Origin: Effrenium voratum
Lineage: Eukaryota > Sar > Dinophyceae > Suessiales > Symbiodiniaceae
Reading direction: 5' to 3'
DNA length: 64,000 bases
NCBI GenBank assembly: GCA_963377175.1
Contig: CAUJNA010003247.1
Coordinates: 616,001 to 680,000 of the forward strand
Part shown: in pieces, positions 1 to 10,560 of the stretch
Layout: every line of letters starts with the position of its first letter
How positions within the stretch are numbered: position 1 is the stretch's first letter
Translations under genes and position numbers: made by a program
Notes under the pieces: generated by a model
Database searches by the model: none
What the model saw: only the letters and a program-made list of their open reading frames with translations
Told to the model about the DNA's origin: nothing

Positions 1-3000
1 GGTTATTGCAACCCAAACTTATGGTGATGTCCTTTTGTTTGGGGGTAGTTTGAGAGTCCAAGTTAGTCTTTGGGGGGGTTGGTAAAAAACCTGGTACTTC
101 CTGTGATGTGTTGAGTTGCAGTTGTGAGCAAGGGGTGGGTGGGGCAGGGGAGGTGGGGAGGGTGATGTGATCGTCGTTATGAAAGGCTTGCACGCACACG
201 AACACACTCGTCAGCGCGCACAGGTTGATGCATGGCCCATGTTGGTTGCAAAAGCTGGCAAAATGTGTCTGGAGAGCCACCATGCCGATCCCAGCAAACA
301 TTAATTCGCTAGAAGAGTCTCTATGACGAGGGGAGCACGCAAACGACCCGCTTCGCTTGCTTCATGGTGGGAACTGAATGTGTAGACAGATGGTGGCAAT
401 CATTGCAAGACCACAATATACCAATTCAGCTTCACTACATGCATAGCGTCGTTTGGAGGTATCAGCTTCCCATTGAGAAGGATTTCTGGGGTGCGTAGGC
501 TGCAGTGTGTTGATTCAGATTTTGAGGAATTGAACTGCAACTATGCCAAAAAACAATAATGGCTAATTCTCCGGTTTGCTGTCAAGCATGCGCCAGAGAT
601 GACAAATTGCAGCCAAGCCAGAGGAAAGCACGTGCGCGGCCCAGGTCTTTTTTATCGGCCTGTGACCCTTGTTGGGGGGGGCTTAACCGCTTTTTTGCCG
701 GGGGTTCCAAAAGCGAACCCCCCCCCCCCGCGCCATATTGGGCCACCCAACAAAAACTCCACACGGCCCCACGTCATCTTGGGAATGGATGGGACCGTGG
801 AACTCGAAGAATCAGCACCCTTGACTTAGCCGTAGGGCCTGTGGGCCCCTTTTGAACGGGCTCCCCCGTCAAACGTCAAGAAGAAGGTTCAGCTTTGGCC
901 TCCCGGACCCTCAGACTACCCTGGAAAAAAGGGGAAATCTCCCCCATAATTTTGGGGCAATAGCCAATTTTGACGGGCTGGTTGAGAGTTTAGGCTTCCC
1001 TTTACCAAGCACAAGGTAGACTCAAACAAAAGGCACCCTTTCACAATCTCGGGGGTGCGATGTGCAGCGCATAGGCTGGACGACAGGTTGGATAGGGGTC
1101 AACACATGCCAAAAGGTCAAAAGGTCGAAAGCGAGGCTCCAAAAGCTTTGGAATATCTGGGTGCGTCTTCTTTTCGGGTTTCTTTCCGGGGTGCTCCAAA
1201 AAAAACAGCCAACAGGTAGAAACCGGGAAAAAATATATGAGAAAACACCACTGCCATGTTGGACTTTCAAAAAAGCCCGGGCAAAAGAATGACCACTGCC
1301 ATGTTGGACCAAACAAAATGAAACCGATCGACCGATCGACCGACCGACCGACCGACCCGACAATCGGCAATGCCCCTTCCCGCCGGCGACAAGTCGAAGG
1401 GGTTGGAGGGCAAGACCACCTGCGTGAGTTGGTGGCCAGAATTGCCTGGCTTTCCTTAAGGTCACCGCGATACCAAGGACATACAAAAAAAGTCACACCC
1501 AAATTTGGTGGTTCCCAAAAACAAGCAGAGATCGGTTTTTGGGGGTTTGCCCAGATAATAATAAAAAAGGATCGCCTCAAAAAAGAGGCTTTGTGGTTTC
1601 CCCACAGTAGCCAAGATAAAAAGGATAGCCTCCTTCCAACAAACAAGGTACCTGTGTGAGGATACCTGAAAGATGGTGTTCCTCTTGGGTTCTTTCTGTG
1701 TCAGTTCCAACGTTAGCGGGAGGGAGGGTGGCCTCAAAACAGTCACACCCTAATTTGGTGTTCAAAAAAAGAGGGATTATGTTGTGCCACCCAAAATGGC
1801 CGAATCCAGAGATGCGTGAAAATAGAAGGGCCCCACAAATGGTATGTATGTGTCCCTTCAAACCTAAAACAAGGCACCCTGAAAACACGCATCCATGTTT
1901 GGTCAGGTAGACTTAAACCCCGCGTTTTTTCCCAAAAAAACTGGGTTCAAGTCGTTTGTGGGGTATACTCGTTCCAATGGAAGCTGATCGGAAGGAAGAC
2001 TTGAAAGCTTTCAATTGCAACCAAAAAACGGGGGTTCCACTGTCTCGTTTGCCTCGTTCTGGAAATCATCGGTGATCTCCTGGTCCGGAACCTTCAAAGG
2101 CTTGGAAGCCGTGGACTTCAGCATTGAGCCCCACAGCACCAACTTTTTCCTGTAGTCTATTTTAGTAGGGGAACCCTCCCCAAAAAAAGGTAAAAGGGCA
2201 CTACTGGGGGACCTAGTAGCTAAAGATCAGCGGGAACATAGGGCCATAGGGTCCTAAGAAAAACAAAGTCCGGGAATTTAGGAAGTGAGCTAAACACCAG
2301 GGGATCATTTTATATATGTCAAGCCATGCGACACAATTGCGGCATTGCGAGATGGCCTCCTTCGATTCCGGCCTCAGCGCGACAAACATCAAAAAGTTAG
2401 AAAAACGTCTCGCGCGTTTCAGCTCAGCACAAGCAATCAAATACAAAAGCATCCTTGCCGCAACTTTCATGCGTGGCTCGTGGCAAGCTGTCCCAAGTGC
2501 TGAGTTCATGCTGCCCACTCATGCAAGGCGAAGTGGCAAATCGAGGCACATAAAAAAAAGGCTGGGCCATTCCATGCTTCGAAGCGGTTCTGTGGATGGA
2601 CAAAATGAATTTCGCACCACCCAAGAAAACCATGAATGAAGGAGACCACGGTTTGTTGGTGTTTACCTTGGGGAATCGAATCATTCTCTCGAGTTTCTTA
2701 GAACGACGGTGCATCCTCAGTGTGCCCCGTTGTGCAGGACTCTGAGCACCCGGCGGGTCTGGCACAACTTCCTGGCACGAAGGATGGACGGTTTCCAGTG
2801 GGGCACGGGGTGGGTGGCGCGTCTTTTTTTCGAGTGCTCATAGTGCTCCCTTTTTGTTTTTTGTTTTGTTTTTTTTAAAGAGGGAAACCAACGGAGCACC
2901 ATGAATGTCGAGGCTCGATGTTTGAGAAGAAGCCGCGTGGAAGAATATTCACCAGTCACTCACCACAGGTGATGCAAGCTGGACACATAGATGGGCTTTT

Positions 3001-3751
3001 TTGGGAAATTCCCAGCCGATCGAAACCGGCGGGGCCCATCTATTACGCAAACTAAGCCAAAATTGGACGATGCTTATGACACAGGTGAGATCTCGCGTGA
3101 TCGAAGCTGATGGGTCTGATTGAAGGCTCCGAGACTTCACCCATGGTTTCTCCGAAGCCACGCTGTCTCAACCAATCTGAATCCCAGGTCTGCCTTCAAA
3201 CTTTGGTTGCGGTTGATCCGTCTCCAAAAAAAATGCTTGCAAGTCCCATGAAAAATCGACTGGTTCCCAAAGGTCCAAAGGTTGTTTTCAATTGGCTTCC
3301 CTTTGAAACGACACTGAAAGGGAACGCGGTGAAAGATGGGACGGGCAATCCCTGGACCAGAAACAAAGCGGCACCACCCGCGCAAATCCGACTCCGCAAT
3401 TTGGTGCTGGCGAATCGGCATCTGCACGCCTTGCGCACTTCTCCTGGCGCTTGAAAGAAGTCGAGGTCTAAAGCACAAAGATAATTCCAACTTTGGCCTG
3501 GTGAGAAGCAGTGTTTGGGGTTTGCCATTCAAAGAAAAAACAAAAACAAGGACTATACAAAACATCTCGTGGAATGATTTGTCAACAGCATCGGACTCCA
3601 GCTCTTTAAGATGAATCATGCTGAATAGCTTAGTCTTGCCAGTGGCCAATTTAAGAGATCTCGCAACATAAATCGAATAGGAGCCGGCCCCCTCCAAAAA
3701 AAAAGGGGCCGCAAAACCGGTTTTTCGGTGTCGCCTCACGGACGGATCCTC
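1..3751. other. No gene seen: repeat-derived DNA
   Basis: Open frames of 60-150 codons occur on both strands but none shows a family motif or holds its frame. The block has short repeat phrases (CACCACTGCCATGTTGGAC twice at 1247-1310), a CGAC microsatellite and homopolymers. A partial TACTGTGGATGG element is near 2590-2680. Confidence 0.6.
1320..1358 (+). repeat. CGAC/CGAT microsatellite
   Basis: About nine tetranucleotide units (ACCGATCG, then ACCG repeats). The frames across it are artefacts. Confidence 0.85.
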
Positions 3752-3850
3752 AAACCGGCAGCTCACAGCTCAAGGCTCGGAGCCTCCGGAGGGCGGCTCC
3801 CACAACGGCGTGGAGAAGAGCGGCGCCTCGGGAGGGGACGAAACATCGAA
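3752..3850. other. GC-rich coding-like island, strand unsure
   Basis: The plus strand reads LTAQGSEPPEGGSHNGVEKS, then GASGGDETS; the minus strand is also open. Composition stands out from the flanks. It could be an exon of a neighbouring gene or a far 3' exon on the minus strand. No motif. Confidence 0.3.
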
Positions 3851-4534
3851 AATGACCTCAAGAAGCACCAGGGACAAACATCCAGACCTGGATTTGTTGC
3901 ATTTGTTTTTTCGATTTTTTTCCCTTGGAAAGATCAAGACCTGGTGCTAGTTTTTTGTGTTTGTTCCTTTTTTGGAAGGAAGAGTTGGAAAACCCTTCTT
4001 GAATGGGTCCGAAACAACGGGATCTGAGGCCTTTCTACTTACCTTTGACAGTCGCATTAGGAGTGCGTTCCTGGGTTTCCCCATTCGGACCTGTTAGTGG
4101 CAAGACCAAATGACCTCACTTTGCTTGCGAAAGGGGGGCTTCAACGCCCGGTGAAGAAACCTAGGGGCTCGTTTCACTACAAAAATGCGCACAACAAATG
4201 TGCTTGACGGGCAAGCAGGCCCTTGGTTTGACTCCTGTCCACGTTCCTGGCGGAGCTTGCTCTGGGAAAACCAATCCCCCCCCCCCACCGCAACATTTGT
4301 GGAGTGGATGGCTCGAGATCTCTTTTGACCAAAAGTCGGACGTGTTCAGCGGATGGGCGGTGTGTCTCGAATTCCGGTTTCGACTCTTGGCCTCTTTTCT
4401 GAAGACCCCCCGAGAATTCGTTCCCCCGAAAAACCGAGCGAAGTCGTCCCCTCGGGCCCCTGCAGTGACGGCTCGCTCATTTGGGTGCCTGGCAAGCTCC
4501 AAGCACCGGGGGAATGGGCCCTAGCCGCTATGAC

Positions 4535-4728
4535 ATGGTGGGTGTGTCTTTTGTACGCTTGGACCCCTGAAAATTGTGGTTTCCTTTTTGGGTTCCTGCA
4601 AAAACCACCCAAAAGTGTTCTTTTTTCAGGTTCCTTTTGTTTAGACCCCCCCAAAATAGTGGTTTTCCTTGTTGGTTTCCCGTTAAAGCCAAAAGCCAGG
4701 TACATTTAAAACATGACACACCCATATG
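4535..4728. mobile_element. Long copy of the GGGTGTGTC family with doubled middle
   Basis: About 194 bp; left ATGGTGGGTGTGTCTTTTG, right ACATGACACACCCATATG. Inside, GTGGTTTCCTTTTTGGGTTC and GTGGTTTTCCTTGTTGGTTT are two versions of one unit, so one element may have inserted in another or doubled. Confidence 0.5.
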
Positions 4729-4942
4729 TTGCTTGTCAATATCTATATCCACCTGGGTTTATCTGAGCGGATTGTCATGGCGTTCCCCACATACAAACCA
4801 CATTGGAACACGTCCGGATTCCGACCGATTTTGTAGGCTTCCCCGCGGCTCTCAATTTGAGAGCCGGAAGTTCTTCACAGCGTGCGCAAGGCAGCTCCGA
4901 GCGTCAACGACTCTGGGGTTCAAATGTTGCCATAATTAGAAC

Positions 4943-5071
4943 TACTGTGGATGGACGAAATACATTTCGCACCACTTTGAAACCATGGGAAATCATTACT
5001 CGTTGGTATTTTCAGGAAAATCATCATTACAGGGATTCTTGGGTGGTGCATGTTTTCGTCCATCCACAGTA
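4943..5071. mobile_element. MITE, TACTGTGGATGG family, full copy
   Basis: This is 129 bp with perfect 17-18-bp inverted ends (TACTGTGGATGGACGAAA). Inner sequence GCACCACTTTGAAACCATGG recurs in the other copies. Part or rearranged copies lie near 2590-2680, 36189-36210, 36640-36722 and 59543-59576. Confidence 0.82.
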
Positions 5072-5358
5072 TGACCGAACATAGACTCAACACCCCCGTG
5101 ATCCGAGGTCTGCGACAAGATGAAACCTCAGGGAAACGGATGCCTCCCAGAGGCTCAAATGCCGCTTGGAGTTGCTGGCTGAGCTTTGGTGACCTTTGGC
5201 GTTGCACCTAGGCACCTGGAAGACCAATTCCTCTTTTCCAACTTCCAGGGGCCCACAGGTTGATTAGGACGACCGCTTTGGACCGCAGCCAAAAAGGGCC
5301 AGGCCGCGGCGAGGCTTAGCCGGAAAGCGGTGCCGGGGAAATGCATGAATGAGCCATG

Positions 5359-5440
5359 TTGCTGGTGCTCGGTAGGGAATGAGGGAATGATACATGCAAA
5401 GCACCCCTTGTGGTTTCCTTCCCTACTGAGCACCAGCAAG
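5359..5440. mobile_element. MITE, CTTGCTGGTGCTC family
   Basis: 82 bp; arms TTGCTGGTGCTCGGTAGGGA and TCCCTACTGAGCACCAGCAA. Longer relatives at 23344-23479, 7505-7623 and 46291-46387 end CCAGCAAG after TTCCCTGAG or CTTACTGAG. Confidence 0.75.
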
Positions 5441-5681
5441 AAATTTACTTCATGATCTGAGATGAGGGAGCACCAAGCAAAGGACCTACAACATGGCGAT
5501 CTTGGTTTACATCGAGTTGAGCTCGCGCTACGGTGCATGGTGTCCATGATGCTTGGAGGGCCCCTTTGACACATCCCACACTATTCTCGGCGACCTCTGC
5601 CGTGGAATCTCACTGAGATCAAACTGGCGGTCGTGGCATCGAGGAACTCGGAGCACCTTCCCTTTACCACGTTGGAAGGCT

Positions 5682-5788
5682 CGCTTTCTGCGTGGATTGC
5701 CCAGGAGAAGTCCAAACTGGTTGTTTAAGCCACTGCAATGGTCTTCCCCCAAGTGACTGAAGTCCGAAACGGAACGCGGGGAGCGAGA
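5682..5788. mobile_element. MITE, CTCACTTCCTGAGT family, copy
   Basis: Left TCGCTTTCTGCGTGGATTGC, right GAACGCGGGGAGCGA; the arms have drifted together, so they remain complementary (TCGCT..GCGT / ACGC..AGCGA). Covariation of this kind suggests gene conversion between arms or copying as a hairpin. Confidence 0.65.
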
Positions 5789-5806
5789 AGGTCAAATTCG
5801 TGAGGG

Positions 5807-5905
5807 CGGCCTCTTGGAAAATAGATGGCCCTGGTAAATGGCAGAAACCCCACCTAAACCAGTGGAACCATCTATTTTTAATCAAACTAACCTAAAAAGG
5901 ACACC
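5807..5905. mobile_element. MITE, GGTGTCC family, diverged copy
   Basis: The right end CCTAAAAAGGACACC and inner AATAGATGG/CCATCTATT arms fit the family; the left tip is diverged. A similar core (CCCTGGTNAATGG then CTAAACCAGTG) is at 34345-34395 and 34690-34735. Confidence 0.6.
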
Positions 5906-6054
5906 TATGATCAAATTCCGTGACAATGGTCTTCAAGACTGAAGTCCGAACGGAACTCGAAGAGTGAGAAGATCCAATTCGTAGCGTTCTTTTTGCCAGA
6001 AACTTTGCCGGGAGAGGCTCGTTCCCCGATCCGGACTCTCACGGGCCGGCGCGG

Positions 6055-6101
6055 GGGGTGAGATGCGGCAGCAATGTGCCGCTGGGCAGGAGGAGCTCGT
6101 C
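6055..6101 (-). CDS. Possible last catalytic exon (DELLLPSGTLLPHL)
   Basis: After ACTCAG|GAC the minus strand reads DELLLPSGTLLPHLT in a GC-rich island. Joined in phase 0 to RPLW it resembles the closing PDE helix 'Plwe.l~~~~P.l'. It is 7 kb from the exon before it, and its donor is not fixed, so it may belong to another gene. Confidence 0.42.
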
Positions 6102-6771
6102 CTGAGTGAAGATGTTGCGGGTGTTTTTACGGGTTTCCCGTTTGAACCATCTTAGGGGAAATTCAGGGTTTCCATTTAGACCATTTTGGGGGAATTCGGG
6201 ATTCAGGGTTTCCATTTAAACCATCTTGAAAGAATTCATTTTGAGGGGTTCTTATGGGTGTCCGTTGGTTTTTAAGGGTTCCTAGATAGCCAAGTTGCGA
6301 TCCTTTTTTTCAGTCACTGTTGCTAGTTTTTGGGGTAAAGTTCATGGCAAAAAGAAGCAACTGGCGACCCAGGTGTCCATTCAAACCATTTTGCGGGAAT
6401 TCATTTTGAGGATGCCACTTGGGAGGTTTTGGTTTTGGTCAAGATGACTTTGATCGGCTGTCTGTTTTCAGATCCCGTGCTGAAAGTGAATCTCTTTTGT
6501 GGGTCGAATGAAAACCCAACCACTAAACCAACTAAAAAAAACAACGAAAAACCTAAGGAGCCGCACGGATGGGAACTGCCAAGTTTGGGGATAGGCCAAC
6601 ATGGCTGACTTGCGACTGGAGCATAAACAAGGCACACATCCGAAACTGGGGGTCATCGCTAAAGCGATGGTTCCGGGTTTGTCTTGTTGTCGGGGTACCT
6701 CTGTTTGGCGGTTTTGAACGAAAACCAAGAACCGAAGCCATTTCGGGCCGGTCCACTACAAAGGACACCTA

Positions 6772-6868
6772 GATTTCCCCTTCTGCACCATCCCCACGTG
6801 GAAAATCATCCATTAAGATTCCAAAAGGTGATGGATTTCCCCTTCTGCACCATCCCCACGTGGAAAAT
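6772..6868 (+). repeat. Direct repeat of about 35 bp
   Basis: GATTTCCCCTTCTGCACCAT with CCCCACGTGGAAAAT occurs twice (6772-6806, 6834-6868), identical, 62 bp apart. The spacer looks like another short-element core (CCAAAAGGTGATG). Confidence 0.85.
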
Positions 6869-8399
6869 GTGTTGATGCCGGCTAGGTGACAAATCTTACA
6901 ATTTGCGAGCTTCCAAAGAATGGGCTAAATAACCCCCCCTTTTGGGTGCGATCTTCAAAACACACCTCCAACGAGGCAAATCGCCGTCCCAAGTCTCCTC
7001 CGGCAAATCGTCTGTGCCATAAATGCGGCGCCTCGGGTGCTGCGGGAATTTCTCTCGCTTGCGAGAGAAATCATCAGAGGCGCGGGTGTGTCTGTTTTGA
7101 GAGGACCCCCACCAAACAAAACATAAACAGCTAAAAATTAGAAAAAGACACCACCAAAAAAAGAATCGAACTTGAAGCATCGAACTTGATTCCTTCAAGG
7201 CGAACCACGGTCGACACTCCCTCTTTCCCAAGTGACCAGCAAGTAGTTTGCGCCACAGGCGCACTTTCCGATGCGCAAAGTGTTTGCCGTGGCTGTGGTT
7301 CGTTTTTGTATTTAAGCCGGTTGTTGGTTGGCTAGGGCGACCATAAGGACAACTCAATGTCTTTGTTTTGGGGTCGCCCCTATTTCTTGCAACACCGTGT
7401 CAACCATTTGGTCAGATCGGAAGGCACCAAACGGAGGGACAGAGGGGCCCGAGTCCATGGAGCAGATGGACAAAAAGCCGGCTGGTTTGATAGGCAGGCA
7501 ATCAGTTGGAATGAGCCCTATAAATCATCCCCCATGTTCTTGTTCCCTTTGTATACGTTTTTTTTTTTAATGGATTCGGTTCATTCCCAACACCTGGAAG
7601 GTCATTCCCTGAGCACCAGCAAGAAATTGCCAGTGCTCCTTTTTAGTTGGCTTCGCATGGTACCGAATGCTCCCCATGAGGAAACTTGTCCAAATGGTGA
7701 GCCCCTGTTGGCACGCCGCTGCAGCTCTGAATCACCCGACACCTATGTGGAAGCGAACATCCACTTCTTCCAAGCCCAAGCTGCTTTTTGGGGACCCGTT
7801 GCCATGACCAAAGAATCTGTCGAAGTGATGGGCACCTCTGACTCCAGCCAATGTTCGACCCGATGAATTGAAGTAGCCCCACTCGCATGGCGGTCGCCCT
7901 TTCTGTGTCCAGTTGGAATGGATGGGCACTAAGGCTGCGACAGTTCGTAAAGATTGCGATTCCTCAGTGGCCGTATGGCTGGTTGGCACCAGGCGGCTCA
8001 CAAAACAGAAATCGCCGGTGAGGGAACCTTGTAGCATGTGCCCATGCGAGTTGTTGATTGTCTCCAGCCTGGCTGATACGCCATGCCATACGCTGGGTCG
8101 ATGAATGCAGCCTATGCATTTAGTGAGTGCATGTTGCAAACACTCTTTGAAACATGCATGCTCGTACAACGGAACATGCCACTGAGGCGGAAAGGTATGG
8201 ACAATATTGAACATGAGACTATGACACGCAAAACGCGCGGGAAAACAGAAGCCTATACCGATCAGCGATTGACAAGTGCAATACTGTGTTGGCGGCATTC
8301 GTTGAGCGTCGCTCGGATACAGTCTTTTGAAGGATCCAAAAGAGACGCAGCGAACCAACAAGTTGGAACTTGCAGCATCAAAGAACTACCAACCAAATG

Positions 8400-8521
8400 A
8401 CTACCAACCAACCAACAAACCAACCAACCAACCAACCAACCAACCAACCAGCCAGCCAGCCAGCCAGTCAGCCAGCCAGCCAGCCAGGCAGCCAGCCAAC
8501 CAACCAACCAACCAACCAACC
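8400..8521 (+). repeat. Compound tetranucleotide microsatellite (CCAA / GCCA / CCAA)
   Basis: CCAA units flank a central block of GCCA units (8447-8497), with one GTCA and one GGCA variant. Same concentric plan as at 26.1-26.5 kb. Open frames of poly-(NQPT) or (GWLV) are artefacts. Confidence 0.93.
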
Positions 8522-9430
8522 TCATCTGGCCCGAACATGGCGCCCATCTCTCGCACGTCCGAAACTGAACGCGTAGGTCTTTGAAAAAACAGAAACATGA
8601 CAGCTGCCCTCGTCCTTTCTCAAGGGCCGCCAGTTTTGTGCCAAAACAAAGGGGGGGACCGCCGTAAGGCCCATAACCATGTGCGTGCGTCCTGGTTTGA
8701 GAGTGCCCGTTGCTTGCTCTCAAGGGAACCATACGCATATTTGGGCGGCCCTTTAAGACAACCCCGCATCTGCAGTCCGATGCGCTTGATGAGGTTTGAC
8801 AGGCAGGGCTGCAGCTGGGGTTCCAGCCTAGGCTGGCCGTGTGAGCCACCCGAAATAGAACATGGGAAAATGAGTGCTTCCATCCCCAAATGGATCACGG
8901 AGAAATCGGGATTTATGGACGGAACCTCCAATTAAACGTGTTAGGCGAGGCTCAAATGTGTGGCTTGCCTCAACCTGTTTTCAGGTTTCCCGTGAGGTGG
9001 TCTTTGGTCTGGCTCACTACACCAACGTTGCAAGGAAGCAAAATGCAAAGCAGACCGCAAGGCGCGTTTTTCAGACACACAAATTGGAGAAAGTCAACAA
9101 GCGGCTTCTGAACTTGAAAACGACGTTTTATTAGCAGATTCCCAAGGCAGTACGCGTGTTTCGCTATTTTCATTGAGTCTCTTTCGGGTTGATATGCCGG
9201 CTGGGGGGCTCTTTCAAAAGCTGAACCTTCAAAATGACAAGGGCTTCTTTTTGGCATCCCACAACCCCCTGTCCACAAAAATGGGACCCACCAAATGGAC
9301 CCACCAAATGGACCGGTTCACAACCTCGCTTCCTGGATTGTCCAAACGACTTCTTATTTACCACTCAAATGGTCCAAACCTAAAAAAGTGCAGAACAGGG
9401 GTGCATGTTGAGGCTTCAAACTGTCATGTT

Positions 9431-10560
9431 GTTTTAGATAATAAATAGTATTGCCTTCCAAGTAGGATTTCACTTATAGTTTGATTCGAACGCTTCTTCT
9501 AATTCATATGCTACATTGAAATTTAAATGTGCACACCTGAGTTAAATTTGAGTTTTAAAAACATGCATAGTTTGATTTGAAAAGCATGTCCTTCCAAGTC
9601 TAAATAGGAACTTATTTCCAAAACTTAATTAGATGTTTAACATAATTTGACTAGAATCCAGTAAGGAGTTACAAGCTGGCTGTTGCTTCTGAGTAGCTCA
9701 GTTACATTTGTTGAATCATATTTTAAATACAATGTCAACAAAACCCTGGTACCAGTAGAAATTATTCTAGTTGGTTTAAGTAGAACTGATTAGAGTCTTG
9801 ATTAGAGTTCGTATTGTGAAATTGGCTTGAAAATGGAATTCCTTTGCAAGTAGGACTTTAAATCGAACTCAATTGGAAAGTAACCAGAATCTAAGAAGGA
9901 AAGACAAACACGCTGGTGATGTCTGTCTTCCAATTTGCCTAGACAACGAAAAACAAGCCTGAGAACAGACGTAGACCCATCATAGACACAGAAAACACAA
10001 AAATTGGAAAATACCGGAAAAGAAAAAAGACTCAAGAACACCAAACAAGCCACCTCGAGGAAATCAAGAAAAGCAAAAACATAGCCTCGAGAAAACAACC
10101 AAACACAAAACAAAAGAATCATGGTTCCAGACTCTTTCAACATGGGTTGTGCACCAAAGAGTTTCTAAACCATGTTTGTTGTCTTCTCGAGCCCTTTTTG
10201 GCTTTTTCATGGTTTTCCTCGAGTTGTTTTTGGTGTCTTGTTTTCTCAAGATGTTTCCTCTGTATGTGTTCGATCAAGTGCAACTGACACGGCTGACCCA
10301 TGGGAAGACTGCAATCTAAAACTTGCACTCCGATTGGAATATAATTTGCTTTTTCCGTGCTGGTTGTTCACTCTTTTTGAGGGGCTTGAAGATTAGAAGA
10401 AACACCAAGCTTGGTTCTCCTTGTTGGTTTCTTTGAATTCTTCTTGAGGAAGCCCTCTGTTAAATTCTAATTCAAAATACCATGCTACATTGAATTCCAA
10501 TTACAATATGATTTAAGTTTAAAGCGTGGCAATCTAAAGCTTGTAAACCCATATGCGCTT
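9431..10560. other. AT-rich island without genes
   Basis: Clearly richer in A+T than the rest (runs such as AAATTTAAATG and TTTTAAATACAATG). It has inner repeats: TGCTACATTGAA twice (9510, 10483), GCAATCTAAA.CTTG twice (10311, 10528) with a similar run-on, and an inverted pair (CATGGTT..AGA/TCTAAACCATG near 10122-10170). None of the MITE families above is obvious in it. It may be a decayed single large element. Confidence 0.6.

Larger units (their letters stand above)
6102..9430. other. No firm exon: repeats and unassigned DNA
   Basis: If the 6.1-kb exon is real, this is the last PDE intron. A faint coding-like minus-strand stretch (RIYGTDDLPEETWDGDLP, 6972-7030) has a possible AG acceptor but no join. 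The block also holds the 35-bp direct repeat, the 8.4-kb microsatellite and a CTTGCTGGT MITE at 7505-7623. Confidence 0.5.

Noticed and set aside
2213..2639. Coding-like frames on both strands (IKKLEKRLARFSSAQAIKYK plus; LIACAELKRARRFSNFL minus)
   Set aside because: Both strands look equally coding and neither has a family or exon partner.
7732..8361. 209-codon minus-strand frame
   Set aside because: No recognisable domain, Cys/His content like random frames, and overlapping plus-strand frames of similar quality.
8386..8530. CRISPR-like array
   Set aside because: It is a simple tetranucleotide repeat with no spacers; the window is eukaryotic.
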